Shown piece after piece: positions 1 through 11,284 of a stretch of 64,000 nucleotides of DNA. The first letter of the stretch is position 1. Each line of letters opens with the position of its first letter. The notes beneath the pieces were generated by a model that did no database searches, was not told where the DNA came from, and saw only the letters and a program-made list of their open reading frames with translations. A program made the position numbers and the translations under genes. Origin of the DNA: Biomphalaria glabrata (Eukaryota > Mollusca > Gastropoda > Planorbidae); contig NC_074721.1 of assembly GCF_947242115.1 (NCBI RefSeq), positions 5,894,001 through 5,958,000 of the forward strand, given 5' to 3'.

Positions 1-389
1 GGATCAACTCTTTCTACTCTAAAACGGTAATTTTGAGATAGTAAAGTCATTCTTAGTAAGGAAAGATGCGTGTCTCTTTTCACTCGGAAAATGACTTTTT
101 GAAGATATCACAAAATTTAAAGACTAGACACATTGAAGTTTTTAATCTGATCAGCATATCATGTAATAAATATCTTTATATTTAGATTATGTGAAATCTA
201 GTTGATCAATATGAGTTGTGTCTTTCCCTACTAGTGTGTATCTATCACTTGGAAAAACAAAAGCTATCAAGTTTCTCTACACTTTGAGAAATCGGAATGT
301 CTACTTACCTGTAAATGTCAATTTAAAATAAAACAAACAAAATAAAAACAGATTATATTAGGGAAAGAACTGCACATTTACAGCAAATA
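1..389. other. AT-rich DNA without recognised content
   Basis: No gene, repeat or structured signal was recognised; all frames are heavily interrupted. Confidence 0.5.
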
Positions 390-640
390 TCAATACTGTA
401 TTATTTATTTCCCTTATTCTATATCAAACAAAGTAATTATTCTCTAATTAATTAATTAGTTGGTTATTTTTGTGATGGATTCGTGTTGTGTTAGGGACAT
501 TAAGTAATGTTTATAAGTTTCAACCTGATCCGAGAATGGAAAGTGGGAGAAATAATATGTACACAATTTGTACACTATTTGTACCAGACAGTCAGAGTCA
601 TTTAATATAAGATTTGTAAAAAAAAAATTAAAAATTTCTT
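390..640 (+). repeat. Copy of an unclassified dispersed AT-rich repeat (family E)
   Basis: Contains the block TAATTAATTAATTAGTTGG, then a GATTCGTGTTGTGTTAG stretch, then a CAACCTGATCCGAGA-like stretch. The same order of blocks recurs at about 51960-52190. Partial versions occur near 14700-14880, 37920-38060 and 48180-48300. The shared phrase is an AT-TATGCAAA-TTTCAACTTGATCCGAG type segment. It is probably a non-autonomous transposon, but I could not define its ends. Confidence 0.45.
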
Positions 641-1031
641 CTAATAATAATCAAAAGCTATATTCACAGACTTGTTAACCATGTGTTTGACATTCATAGA
701 CTTTACAATTATTTCGTTCAATCAATTCTGATTTGTATTTCAGAATTCGATAAATAGAACACTATGTTACAAAGTAAGATCTAACTATAAATGGAAATTT
801 TAATGTGTAATTACTTTTTAAAAGATGTGATCCTGAAAATAATACACTGCTTTGTGTACAGCCATGCTCATTCTTAGTATTGAATAACAACAAGCAGGAA
901 AAATTGCATTAACTATTTAACAATGTCCAACTGCCCAGGCACTACTTGATGTTATATCCTTGAGTCCACATTGTATACCACTTCACCATAAACAATTTAA
1001 GGTTTGTTTTGTGTTCGAAGGACAAACAAGA

Positions 1032-1100
1032 ATGCAGACTTGGGTGTGACTATGCAGACTTGGGTGTGACTATGCAGACTTGGGTGTGACTATGCAGACC
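1032..1100. repeat. 20-bp tandem repeat, about 3.4 copies
   Basis: Unit begins ATGCAGACTTGGG and is repeated almost perfectly head to tail. Confidence 0.9.
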
Positions 1101-1167
1101 CGGCTATTTAATGGAGCAAGAGGCATGCATCTGATGCATTTCAGACCATTGACTTTAAGGGATCCAT

Positions 1168-1395
1168 TTAATATCGCTTGTCTTCGGAGGTACCTTTCCT
1201 TTTGGTGACAATGTATCCTTGTAATACATTCGTTTGTAGGTCACTTGCTGCCAGGCGCTTGCCCTTGAGCTTGTCTTTAAAGCGTTTTAGAAAGGTACAT
1301 TTGTCACGCCGACTTGCTCGCCGAAAGCGAGGGCCTTTGGAATAGTACCTAACGTCGGCATTTACCACAACATTGTTGTTTGTACCTTATCTCTC
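1168..1395 (-). other. Unrecognised short basic open reading frame, possible exon or retrocopy fragment
   Basis: A minus-strand frame of 66 codons from the listed GTG position (a few more before an upstream stop) encodes a Lys/Arg-rich peptide with blocks KGPRFRRASRR and LKRFKDKLKGKRL, ending SEDKRY. Base composition is visibly less AT-rich than the flanks and the codons look used. There is no ATG at a sensible place and no convincing splice sites. I do not recognise the protein; it could be a fragment of a mobile element or of a processed gene copy. Confidence 0.25.
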
Positions 1396-1399
1396 GCGT

Positions 1400-2149
1400 G
1401 CATCACAAAATACATACTTCATTTTTACTCTGATTAAAAGACTTCATTTTAAGAAGAAAAAAAGGTTTTGCATAAAAACAAAGCACACAAAAAAAATTGT
1501 AGACATAAAAGCAGAGTTCAGATGTCAATTAAAAATACTGATCTAAACTGAGTTTGCAGTTAAGAGATTCCTATCATTCTTGAACTAGAGATAATTGTAC
1601 AAATCGACCTGTTTCAAATGGCATGGCCAGACTTTTAAACTTTAATTCTTTTGATGCTTATTTTCCCAGAACGAAAAAGAAACGTCCGCCATCCCCCCAC
1701 CCCACAACCTATCTATGGCAGAAGTTCTCAAACTGTGCTCCGCGGACCCCCAGGCGTCCGCAAGACGAACACAGGGGTTCCACACAAAGATGAAAATTGT
1801 ATACAATTAAAATAATTTCTTCGCTAAAAGCCAGTTTAGCCGATCGGATACCTTTAATAATTATCAACTCGATACTAAGTACTGTTCAATATTTCTATTA
1901 CGTACTATTCTATGACCTAAACCAGAGATTTGAAGACACAATTCACTCGGATATTCCCGATTAGGTACTGAACCCCTTAGAGCGTGATCAAACTCAGATC
2001 TCAATCATAGAGGAATCTACACTAATACGGAGCAGCTTTTTGAAATAGTATCAAACGAAGAACTTATACCAATATCTGAACAAGGACACCACAGATTCCG
2101 GTTACAAAAAAAGAGTCGACATTATAGGTCATTGTAAGGAAGTTGATGT
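1400..2149. other. Intergenic DNA with a degraded MITE fragment
   Basis: Around 1718-1800 the sequence reads like the left end of the 196-bp hAT-like MITE seen at 59492 (GTTCTCAAACTGTGCTCCGC). Nothing else was recognised. Confidence 0.35.
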
Positions 2150-2895
2150 CTGCTTTCTCTTCTTCTTCTTTCAGACCTTGCGATCTATAGGGCAGAGGAT
2201 GTAAAAGTCATCATCATCATCATCATCAAACTCCATTAGAGAAAGGGCTTGAGAGGCTCAAATCCTCTCTTGCAAAGGCCCTGGACTGAAACCCTGATGT
2301 CTTGCGTAGTGCATAAATGTCGCCATACAGGTCGAGAATTTTTGGTTTCCCAGACCTGTCGAGACGGAGATTAGCAAGTCTGGGGCAGTCAAACAGAATA
2401 TGAGGCACGGTTTCCTCTTCTTCCCCGCAGCGGGGCACCGTGAATCAAAATTTGGGCAAAGCCGCGAGAAATATGAGCCAACAGTACAATGGCATGTCCT
2501 GCACTGTGCTATAATAGCTTGCTCAGGCCTGGACAGCCTCCACCACGGGGAAGTGCGGTCAGGGCGCCTTATGTGCTCCCAGACTCCACGGGCTTTTTGG
2601 GACTTGTCCCAGCACTAAAACCACTTTTTCATTTCTGTTTTTTGTATTGTATTGTAAAAGTCATCAGTTTTTGTGACCCACGTTTAACGAGGGTATCATG
2701 TGGCCAGCACAAAAATCAACCGCTTTTACTTTTCCCCAATTAGTGTCAGGTACCCATTAGAGCTGGTTGGACTCACGAGGCGCACGAAAATTCCTAAATT
2801 AAAAATCCAAATCTTCACCATGATTTAAACCCGTGTTCAGACTTCGAACTTTGGATTTGGAAATCAAGCGTTTTACCGCTCAGCCACCGCTGATA
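2150..2895 (-). repeat. tRNA-derived SINE (family S1), split by a LINE insertion
   Basis: Minus-strand SINE. The 3' end lies at 2150-2213 (TTCAGACCTTGCGATC and following). The body and tRNA-like head lie at 2653-2895 (CATGTGGCCAGCACAA, GTCAGGTACCCATTAG, then CGCTCAGCCACCG, the reverse of the tRNA A box). A LINE fragment at 2214-2652 interrupts it. S1 is the commonest repeat in the window. Confidence 0.8.
2214..2652 (-). mobile_element. 5'-truncated LINE fragment inserted in SINE S1
   Basis: Minus-strand coding remnant 2226-2438 carries a C-x2-C-x8-H-x4-C motif (CPRC…H…FDC) of the kind found at the C-terminus of LINE ORF2 proteins, and the open frame ends in LSLSSPFSNGV. Coding similarity continues upstream in another frame to about 2560, with an apparent lost C in a CCCC run near 2425. 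The 3' tail is a short (ATG)n run, seen as CATCATCAT at 2211-2226. A 14-bp target duplication, TGTAAAAGTCATCA, flanks it at 2200-2213 and 2653-2666. Confidence 0.75.
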
Positions 2896-3429
2896 CAATA
2901 TAGATTCTCCCGTAATAAGCCTCATCACAATTAAAGAAACCGAATGAGTGCTTGTTGATTTTAGAGGTACTTTAATCTGGACATAAATAAATTCATAAAA
3001 TCTCATCTAATCATTTGGTTACAGTAACACCATTAGTAAAATCACTCAACTTATAGACACTTCTGGATACGAGTGCAAAAGGTAAAGTAGCTCTAGTCTT
3101 ATTTCTGCAGAATTCTGACCATCGGTTTATGAAGGTACAATATGTTTTTACAGCGTGTGCAACTTGTACCTCGAGAGTCTCATTGGCTTATCCCGTTTCC
3201 TCAAACACCATAGATCAGAGATTCTCAAACTTTATTGACCCGGTGACCTCTTTAGTGAGATAGTCAAAACTTGCCCACAAACCCTTAAGTGAAGAAGCTA
3301 CATAAATGAGTAGTATACATTAGTTACAAATGTGAAAAAAAAAACACATTTCATTGAAGGAGTGTTATTGAAATTATAACGTTTGTGTTAACAAAAAATG
3401 TAAAAAAAATTGGATGAGGTTATCTTCTT
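2896..3429. other. Intergenic DNA with a degraded hAT-like remnant
   Basis: From about 3212 the sequence GATTCTCAAACTTTATTGAC resembles the left end of animal hAT non-autonomous elements. The rest is AT-rich with no recognised content. Confidence 0.3.
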
Positions 3430-3640
3430 ATCTTAAGTATATATTACAGACGTTTTTTTTTTAAAAAATAAGATTATTAAATCCTCGCATTTCATATGCT
3501 AATATAGTCTGCTAAGTCGTTGGTTTTCCTAATTCAGGTAACCCATTCTATTCTTTAATGGTACTAAGACAGAATTTGTTCTAGCGTATGGAATAAGAAA
3601 TGTGCCTCTATCTTTGAGTCTTGCTGAGTATTTTATTAGT
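3430..3640 (-). mobile_element. LINE 3' remnant (family L2, minus strand)
   Basis: Degraded copy of the repeat best seen at 15815-16045: the conserved stretch AAGTCGTTGGTTTTCCT, then CAGGTAACCCATTC, then GAATAAGAAATGTGCC. Translated, the family ends in a F-F-P-S-x-I-R-x-W-N type LINE C-terminus. Confidence 0.55.
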
Positions 3641-5364
3641 TTTTTTTTTCTATTTGTAAATCATGTTTTTTTTTTTTTTATGTTTTATAGCTGCTGTACC
3701 TTTTACAGCCCTCTCTCCAAACCCGTTGGAAAGTACTAACTTTGATACAATGGCTAGTTTGCCATTACCCAAAGGAACCATATCTCTAGAGAAGGGCATA
3801 TACTAAGCAAATGTCATAGATATGTATTACACCCACACAGGGCTACGATGCTTCACTAGCAGACTACTCATGACTAACAAGGAATGTAGAAGACTTAAGT
3901 TCTCCAGTAGCCCTATGTGTTGTTTCTGTATCAGTGGACATTCTTAAATCACTTAGGCCCAGCTCTGGCTGATACCTGACAAGTTGGAGAAAGGAAAAGT
4001 TATTGCCCCTTGTACATGCGACATAAAATATTCATCAACCCAGTCAGAGAAACTGAAGCGCCTCTTATCCTAAATTCCTAATATTATGTACATGCTATGC
4101 TAAATTATTACATTTTTTTTAAAGTTATCATTACTATATAGTACATATTACTAGGTAATGGTGATGATTACGAGGTTAATTACATAATTCTGGCTATAGG
4201 GTACCTATCCAACGGTAACATATTTTAGAGCAGATAATATAAATAACTCATATGCGTTTTAAAACCGTTCCCACCACCCGTGGATTTTCTAAATACTCGG
4301 TAGAATAGGGATTATAACTACAGAGAATAGAAAGGGATTGGGAATACCATATACATTAAGGAGATATGATCACAAAAGGAAATTTTCCGTGGGTATATCG
4401 GATTATCGATTCCTTATAATTATAATTCATTCCATTTATTAGGGCTAGGCATTTCATTTGCATATGAAGATATTTGCATTTATTATATATGAAGATATTT
4501 GCATTTATTATTATTGAGGATAGACTAGGTCCCTTTACTTTTATTTACCTTTTTTTTTAATTGAAGTAAATGGGAGTGCATTCAATGGCATTTGGATCTG
4601 GTGAGAATGTCTATGTACCTAAAAAAAAAAAAAAAGTAATTTTGTTGTTGTATTTTTACCAAAGCTCCTAATTACATTTCCCATTGTGCACATTAGATTT
4701 TATATCCCTTATAATTAACAGACTGTCACATTAACCATTCCTGAAATCCCCCCAAAAAGTTCTTGTCCGAGACAGATTTACTATCTTTCTATTTGCCATT
4801 ATCTCACATGCCAAGCCCCAATCACCCCACACGCCGCCCCCCCTCTTACACGCACACATTCCAGCACATATATTTTTTTTTCCTTCTATTCATGCCAGTT
4901 GTAATATTATTAGGTCCATGGTACAGCGGGTTCGTGTCCCATGTACAGCCATTTTAAAGTCCGACCCATTCTTGTGAAGAGCCATTCAGGTGAGAGAGAA
5001 AAAAAAACAACATACACACGCATTCTCTCCCCTTCTAGGTTTCAACTTTACCTAGCGGGGAATGTATGTTTTATTGTCAAGAGGAATATAGATCTAGAAA
5101 ATAAGAAGACTTACAAAGGATAAAAAAAAAAGCAATTTGAATTTTTCATTTCTCTTCCCGAGTCGTATTCAGTTGTTGTTTATAGAGAATATGCATACAT
5201 AAAAATGTGTGTCTACCTATAGTAACCGCTTGAATGAAATTTGGAAGGTGTAGTGTAGTCTTCTTTCATTTGTTATACAGTGTTCATATATCTGTGTTTA
5301 CATAGGTAAGTTGGCACGTACTTTGAGTATGAAGTTTTATTACGAACTTATTTTGTTTTAAAGC
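3641..5364. other. AT-rich intergenic DNA with a small cluster of POU octamers
   Basis: No gene was recognised. Poly-A and poly-T runs are common (3665-3679, 4620-4635). Three copies of the octamer ATTTGCAT occur at 4456-4463, 4472-4479 and 4497-4504, the last two inside a 25-bp direct repeat. Confidence 0.45.
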
Positions 5365-5455
5365 TCTTATCCACCTTTTACATTACATTCTTATCCACAT
5401 TTACATTACATTCTTATGCACATTTGCATTACATTCTTATCCACCTTTACATTCT
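5365..5455. repeat. Short imperfect tandem repeat, about 4 copies
   Basis: Units contain TTACATTACATTCTTATCCA, with small variations such as TATGCACATTTGC. Confidence 0.75.
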
Positions 5456-6054
5456 GCAGTAACTTGTAGTATTTTGCTACTGGATGCTCCCGTTTGAGAC
5501 TTTAAAAGACATTCTGTATAAAATATAATGCTATTAAAGGTAGGCTTTCGATAAAGATTGTTGCATAATTCGGGTCCAGTAGGTTTCTTCGTTTACTGGT
5601 ACGTTAATCGTTTAGAGATTACATGCTTAAACGTCATTTAAGGGCTATTTGTGCACTGGGTATGTGCCACATTCGTCATCCGGCTAATTCTGACTTTAAC
5701 AAATTCTGAATTTAATACCAGATAATTATTTAGTAACAAAAAATTTAAGAATTCCTTTTTATTACGTCCGCACAAAAGTGGCATACAAAACTTTAGAATT
5801 GAACCAAATCTCTTTTTAAAGTTGTTGTTTGTAGTAGTATACACCTTAAATGCAATCTTGGGGTGTACTTCACTTCAATTCATATGTCAGACTATATTTT
5901 TGACAGTTTGAAGAGATTTCTATTCACGATCTGTTTCCAGGGTTTAATAATGTGGAAGTGGTTGTTGTGAAAAGATCTTTTTTTCACGAAGTTTATTATA
6001 GTTCTATCCTTGAAGTCATTTCATAGTCTCTACTTCTAGTCTGTCTGTTCACAG
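5456..6054. other. Intergenic DNA without recognised content
   Basis: The minus-strand open frame at 5638-5844 has no recognisable domain or codon bias. Confidence 0.4.
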
Positions 6055-6520
6055 ATTGTATTCTAGCAGTCTATTGAACGCGTTTTTCAAGGAATCTATT
6101 GATGCTCTTTTCTAGCAGTCTATTGAACGCGTTTTTCAATCAATCTATTGATGCTGTATTCTAGCAGTCTATTGAACGCGTTTTTCAAGGAATCTATTGA
6201 TGCTGTATTCTAGCAGTCTATTGAACGCGTTTTTCAAGGAATCTATTGATGCTGTATTCTAGCAGTCTATTGAACGCGTTTTTCAAGGAATCTATTGATG
6301 CTGTATTCTAGCAGTCTATTGAACGCGTTTTTCAAGGAATCTATTGATGCTGTATTCTAGCAGTCTATTAAACGCGTTTTTCAAGGAATCTATTGATGCT
6401 GTATTCTAGCAGTCTATTGAACGCGTTTTTCAAGGAATCTATTGATGCTCTATTCTAGCAGTCTATTGAACGCGTTTTTCAAGGAATCTATTGATGCTGT
6501 ATTCTAGCAGTCTATTTTCC
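6055..6520. repeat. 49-bp minisatellite, nine copies
   Basis: Each unit contains CTATTGAACGCGTTTTTCAA followed by GGAATCTATTGATGCT; nine copies of the CGCGTTTTTCA core were counted. Copies are nearly identical (one AAACGCG variant, one TCAATCAATC variant), so homogenisation was recent. Confidence 0.95.
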
Positions 6521-6778
6521 ATTGAGTCTATTAGTATTCTAGTTCCGTACTCTTTTCATTTCGCCTATTCTTGGGTTCTATTCATAGAGATCATGTTTGG
6601 AATCTATCCTGACAAGCTTTTCTTGTTCAAGTAGTCTTTACCTTGGAGTCTGTTTTTCTAGTCGTTGTGTAGAAACTATTATTGGTATTATGATTATCAA
6701 TCATCTCTTCACCATAAGACTCTTCCTCTCATGTATATAACATTCATATCATATTGAGTCATCCAAATATGGACTAAT

Positions 6779-6842
6779 AATAATAATAATAATAATAATA
6801 ATAGTTTAATTCATATAGAGCTGTTAATAATAATAATAATAA
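6779..6842. repeat. (TAA)n simple repeats
   Basis: Two TAA runs are separated by a short TTTAATTCATATAGAGC spacer. They probably form the 3' tail of the adjacent minus-strand LINE remnant. Confidence 0.8.
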
Positions 6843-7250
6843 TCTTTTTTGTCCGAATGAAAATTTGTCTTTACAATTTGTGCATTACACCAAACAAAAA
6901 ACATTATAACTATAAGAAACCAAAGTGTACATTCACACCAGACTCACTCATAATTTACATGTGACAAAGTTTATACTAGATTGTTCTTATTTAATGATTT
7001 GATGGCCAGGGGAACAAAAGAGTGTTTGTGTCTGTTTGTCTTTGCTATCGGTGTCTTGTATCTCTTTAGTGATGGTAAAATCACAAAATCCTGACACAAA
7101 GGGTGATTCTTTATTTCGAGGATCTTGTTAGCTTTTTTTATAGGTTTTTGACTCAAACAAACATAATATCCAGCCAAGGCGCTATTAGAGCGTATTAGAT
7201 AGACCTTTTGACGATCAGAAGTTGTTATTGAAAAGACATGATTCACTCAC
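6843..7250 (-). mobile_element. LINE 3' end (family L4, minus strand)
   Basis: The minus-strand frame 6971-7246 ends with KRYKTPIAKTNRHKHSF followed by VPLAIKSLN. This is the typical C-terminal R-x-x-R-x-x-x-x-S-F-[VI]-P run of LINE ORF2 proteins. An AT-rich 3' UTR and (TAA)n tail follow. It is 5'-truncated. Confidence 0.7.
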
Positions 7251-7604
7251 AGGGTACCAAGAGAGAATAACTCTCCCCTTTATAACAATCTGGTTTATAT
7301 TATCTTCTGCAAATTTGCATGCATTTTTCTTTTATCATGATTAATGGTTAACAAGTGTATAGTATGGCCAGCACAACGATTGTCGATATTTAGTCCTCTT
7401 CTCGGCTTAAAAAAGGGGCAAAGAGGGTGTAGATGAGGAGGAAAAAAATGTGTTACCTGCTGACTTTGAAGTGCCAGTTAAGCTAAATCCAATTCTATTC
7501 CCTAACCAAATGTTAACAGACATCTACTTCTAGTCATGGCTTTCTTACGCTGATACTAGGTTAGATCTTAGGTGAAAGTATGTTCTGGGAGGTGCTAGGT
7601 TCTC
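7251..7604. other. Intergenic DNA with a SINE S1 scrap
   Basis: GTATGGCCAGCACAACGATTG near 7362 is a short piece of the S1 SINE in reverse orientation. Nothing else was recognised. Confidence 0.4.
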
Positions 7605-8056
7605 TATATATGACTGTTCACATGGCACCCACACATAATGTATGACTATTCACATGGCACCCACATATAATGTATGACTATTCACAAGGCACCCACACAT
7701 AATGTATGACTATTCACAAGGCACCCACACATAATGTATGACTATTCACATGGCACCCACACATAATGTATGACTATTCACAAGGCACCCACACATAATG
7801 TATGACTATTCACATGGCAGCCACACATAATGTATGACTATTCACATGGCAGCCACACATAATGTATGACTATTCACAAGGCACCCACACATAATGTATG
7901 ACTATTCACAGGGCACCTACATATAATGTATGACTATTCACAAGGCACCCACACATAATGTATGACTATTCACATGGCACCTACATATAATGTATGACTA
8001 TTCACAAGGCACCAACACATAATGTATGACTATTCACATGGCACCTACACATACTT
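7605..8056. repeat. 32-bp minisatellite, about 14 copies
   Basis: Unit contains TATGACTATTCACA followed by [AT]GGCACCCACACATAATG. Variants alternate between CATGGC and CAAGGC and between CACACATA and TACATATA. Confidence 0.95.
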
Positions 8057-8156
8057 TGTTTCCAATACCTGACGTTACAAACATTATTATAAAGGTTAAA
8101 GCTCTTAAGAAATTTACTTTTAAAAGACAGTTATGTGCCGCGCCCTGTGTAGATAA

Positions 8157-8345
8157 TAATTCTTGTCTTCGAGTCCGAATATTTATGACAGTATTTCACG
8201 TGAAAACGCAGTCCCAGCTGCGACCTACATATTTTACCACATCCAGCGCACATATAACCGTTGTCCACCGGTGGTCCATTTAGTTGCCCTTTTCGCAGTC
8301 TACTTCTGTCCTCGGCACTGGATTTTCATTGAGGGCCGTGCACTT
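8157..8345 (-). mobile_element. LINE 3' end with zinc-finger tail (family L1, minus strand)
   Basis: Reads, on the minus strand, as a degraded copy of the tail seen intact at 42530-42630: an arginine-rich stretch, P-P-x-D-N-x-Y, and a finger ending near TCGAAGACAAG. The open frames here are fragments of this remnant. Confidence 0.6.
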
Positions 8346-8624
8346 GTGGACATACCATAAATGCATGTCAAGACTTTTTTTTTAAATGTTAATCTATGCT
8401 GCATAGTAAAAGAAAAAATGGTACCCTCTTTCTATAGAAAAAGAATTTTAAAGGAAAAAAAAAAATCAAGTCATGCATATCAAAGGTATGCCCTTTAACC
8501 AGGATCTGGCCTCGCCTACTTCCAATGTAAATAGTTTTTTTTTTTTTTTTTAAACATTCAGGATACAGACATTTAAAGATGAATGAGTGTGACAAGGGAG
8601 AAGACTTTGAAAAACCAAAATGTT
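8346..8624. other. AT-rich spacer
   Basis: Poly-A and poly-T runs; nothing recognised. Confidence 0.4.
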
Positions 8625-8830
8625 TAATAACACCATAAGTTAAGAGTGTCGACCTTTACCCTGCTAAGTCACTGGTTTTCCTGGCTAGCTCAGGCAACCC
8701 ATTCCATGCTCTAATAGCACTAGGGAAGAAGGAGTATTTGTACAAATTTGTCCTAGCATATGGAACGAGAAATGTGTCTTTATCTTTGTTTCTTTATGAA
8801 TATTTTATTAGATTAACAGGAGTCCAGTGT
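8625..8830 (-). mobile_element. LINE 3' end (family L2, minus strand)
   Basis: The minus strand encodes, without long interruption, F-V-P-Y-A-R-T-N, Y-S-F-F-P-S-A-I-R-A-W-N and LPELARKTSDLA. This is the conserved C-terminus of a jockey/CR1-type LINE ORF2. It is the best preserved minus-strand copy of the family. Confidence 0.7.
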
Positions 8831-8929
8831 AAGCTTTTGAACACAATCAAAATAAAGTTGAAGAAGATACCATAATGATATTATCATAATAGAATAATAA
8901 GAATAGTATGATAATAATATAATAATAAT

Positions 8930-9105
8930 TATGCTCGTCTTCGAGTCCTAAGATTAGTGAATGCAGTATTTCATGTGGCTGCGCAGCCCCAGCTGCGACC
9001 TACATATTTTGCCACACCCATGGCAAGCATAACCATTGTCCGCAGGTGGTCGATTTAGATTTTCTTTTCGCCTTCTGTGTCTAATGTCTATGGTTTTATT
9101 ACATT
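8930..9105 (-). mobile_element. LINE 3' end with zinc-finger tail (family L1, minus strand)
   Basis: Minus-strand frame (within 8954-9295) reads RHRRRKENLNRPPADNGYA, then a finger C-x2-C-x12-H-x3-C ending KYCIH. The 3' side has GAAGACGAGC and an AT-rich (ATT)n tail near 8870-8935. Confidence 0.7.
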
Positions 9106-9330
9106 TATTAAGACGGCATGGTGGCTGAGTGGTAATGCGCTTGGCTTCCGAACAGAGAACCATAGGTTCGAGCCCTGGTGAAGTCTGGGATTTGGGGATT
9201 TTCAGGAAGCTGCAGAGTCCAACCAACTTTACTGGGTACCTGACATTAGTTGGGGAAGGTAAATGCGATTGGTCGTTGTGCTGACCACATGACACTCTTA
9301 TTAACCGTCGACCATATAATCAGATGCTTT
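9105..9330 (+). repeat. tRNA-derived SINE S1, plus strand
   Basis: The head has an A-box-like TGGCTGAGTGGTAATGC and a B box GGTTCGAGCCC. The body GGGTACCTGACATTAGTTGG and GGTCGTTGTGCTGACCACAT follows. The head looks like a tRNA but lacks a complete cloverleaf, so it is not called a tRNA gene. Confidence 0.85.
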
Positions 9331-10900
9331 TTTTTTTACATCATCTGCCATATAAATCGAAAGGGTTCTTTGTATTTTAACGATTTATATCCGTCTTTAT
9401 ACGATACTAAATGTGCCGCGACAGGGCATCAATGATTAGGGGAACATAACGCAGTTATTTAGGTAAGGTCTATAATAGTCTATATAGTGATAGATTTAAA
9501 ATAAACAACTTATGATCATTATTTAGATAATTTATTATAGAACAGAGAAATAAATTTAAATCAGTAATTGTTTTAAATGTAAGAATATTGATTACATTAT
9601 AATTGTCATAACACGGATGGGATGGAGACTTCCAAAGGCGCTGCTGTCCAAATTATGTTTAAATGTGTTTTTTTGTTTTCATTATCTAGTTCACTGTAGA
9701 TGTGGTTTATTGGATCATAAGTATCGCGACAATGTTTATCATACAAAGTAGTGATCTATTCAAAGTATTGCTACGTTTTTTTTAAATACTTTTCTAAAAA
9801 CCTTTCTGTGATCTTTGAAGGAAACACTTTTTTTTTTAAGGAAACCTCAGAATTTGCGCTATTCAGTTTTAGCTTTATCATCATAGGAATCCTTGGGCCT
9901 TAGGCCTCTTTTTGGGGCTTTATGTGCCTCGTTTATGGGCCAACTTGCCTCTTTTGTGGGCTTTTTTTTTATAAGTATCGCTACAGTGTTTATCATACAA
10001 AGTAGTGATCTATTCAAAGTATTGCTAAGTTTTTTTTAAATACTTTTCTAAACACTTTTAATATGATGTCAAAGGGGAAAGACTGTGATAAAGGAAATTA
10101 TGTTGTTGCCTTTATTAAAGATATTTTTCTTGTACTTAAAAATAGTTCACGGGCATTTACATACTGAGTCAAACCATATCTTTTTTCTATGTGAAAATAG
10201 TAAAAACATTTGTGGAAAAGACAGACTTAATAGGCAGTCCAACCATGGTCCTACCTTTTGTATCAATGAAGAGTTTGTAAGCCAATGCCAAGAATTGTAA
10301 AAGGTCAAAGCAGGTTTCAAATAGGTTTCAAACAGGTTTTAAATATAGTTCATGTGGCAACCTCTTGGAACGTTGGTAACTCAAATGGTAATTAATAACT
10401 AAACAATATCCTTGATAGATTGGCTAAAAAAAAAATGACCAAGCTTTTTCTAATTATACTTCAATACCGAAACACGTTACATGTACATGTGGTTTGATAG
10501 TAAATGTAAGGCAGTCAAACGTAACTCGCAGTTACCTATTTTAAAGTTTTTATCATTTATACATTTTTATTATGTATTGGTATAGATAGAGAATGGTGTA
10601 GAAAATTATAAGAAAAAAGACCAAAAAAAAAAAGAATTCTTCTTATTACTCTATTCGTTAAAACACGTGAAAAAAAAGTTAATGCTGGTGGGTCTATTTT
10701 AAGTGGAAATATTTCCTTGTAGTTTTACTCTTCTATGTTGATTTTCGGGGAGGCGTGAAAATAATTATTTTCATGATTTGACTTTTAATGCGAAATGATA
10801 TTACTGCCTGTTGAATTGGATGATTGAACCTTTCACTTTAACTATTGTGTTTTTCAATAAATAGTAAAGCTCCCCCTTGAGACATTGCGATGTAAATGGC
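9331..10900. other. Intergenic DNA with an internal 82-bp direct duplication
   Basis: Sequence 9717-9798 (ATAAGTATCGCGACAATG and following) recurs at 9971-10053 with few changes, 254 bp downstream. The rest is AT-rich. The 71-codon frame at 10085 shows no recognisable domain. Confidence 0.5.
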
Positions 10901-10909
10901 AGATAATGT

Positions 10910-11040
10910 TAAGGTAAGCCGTTTCTTTGGCCAACGGTTAACGAGCAGGTTGTCATGTGGCCAACAGCCTTTACTAAAAGCAGGCACCCATCGGAGTTGG
11001 ATGGACAAGGGGCGCCCTAAAAATTCCGCGACCCACAGGT
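10910..11040 (-). repeat. SINE S1 fragment, minus strand
   Basis: Contains GGTTAACGAGCAGGTTGTCATGTGGCC-like and GGGGCGCCCTAAAAATTCC segments of the S1 body. Confidence 0.7.
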
Positions 11041-11284
11041 TTCTGCTCTAGGGTCTTACATTTATTCTACATGTAACTTTACACAAAGGACCAATCTAGT
11101 GGTTCTATATTTGTAGTGCAGGGGTGTAAAGAAAAAAAGTGAAAAGGATAAGGATGTGACATTGGCATGCCATCGTTCAATTGTCTGACATTTGGAATTT
11201 CACGAAAAAAAACTTCTTTCAGGAATGAAAAACAAAGTTTTAAATCCTAGTTCAAACTTGATGTATTAAACGTTTCAGATGCTA

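Noticed and set aside
7605-8283. 85-codon frame at 8026-8283
   Set aside because: Begins in the 32-bp minisatellite and runs antisense through a LINE tail.
9105-9200. tRNA-like sequence with A and B boxes
   Set aside because: It is continuous with the S1 SINE body and does not fold as a full tRNA; many similar heads occur in the window.
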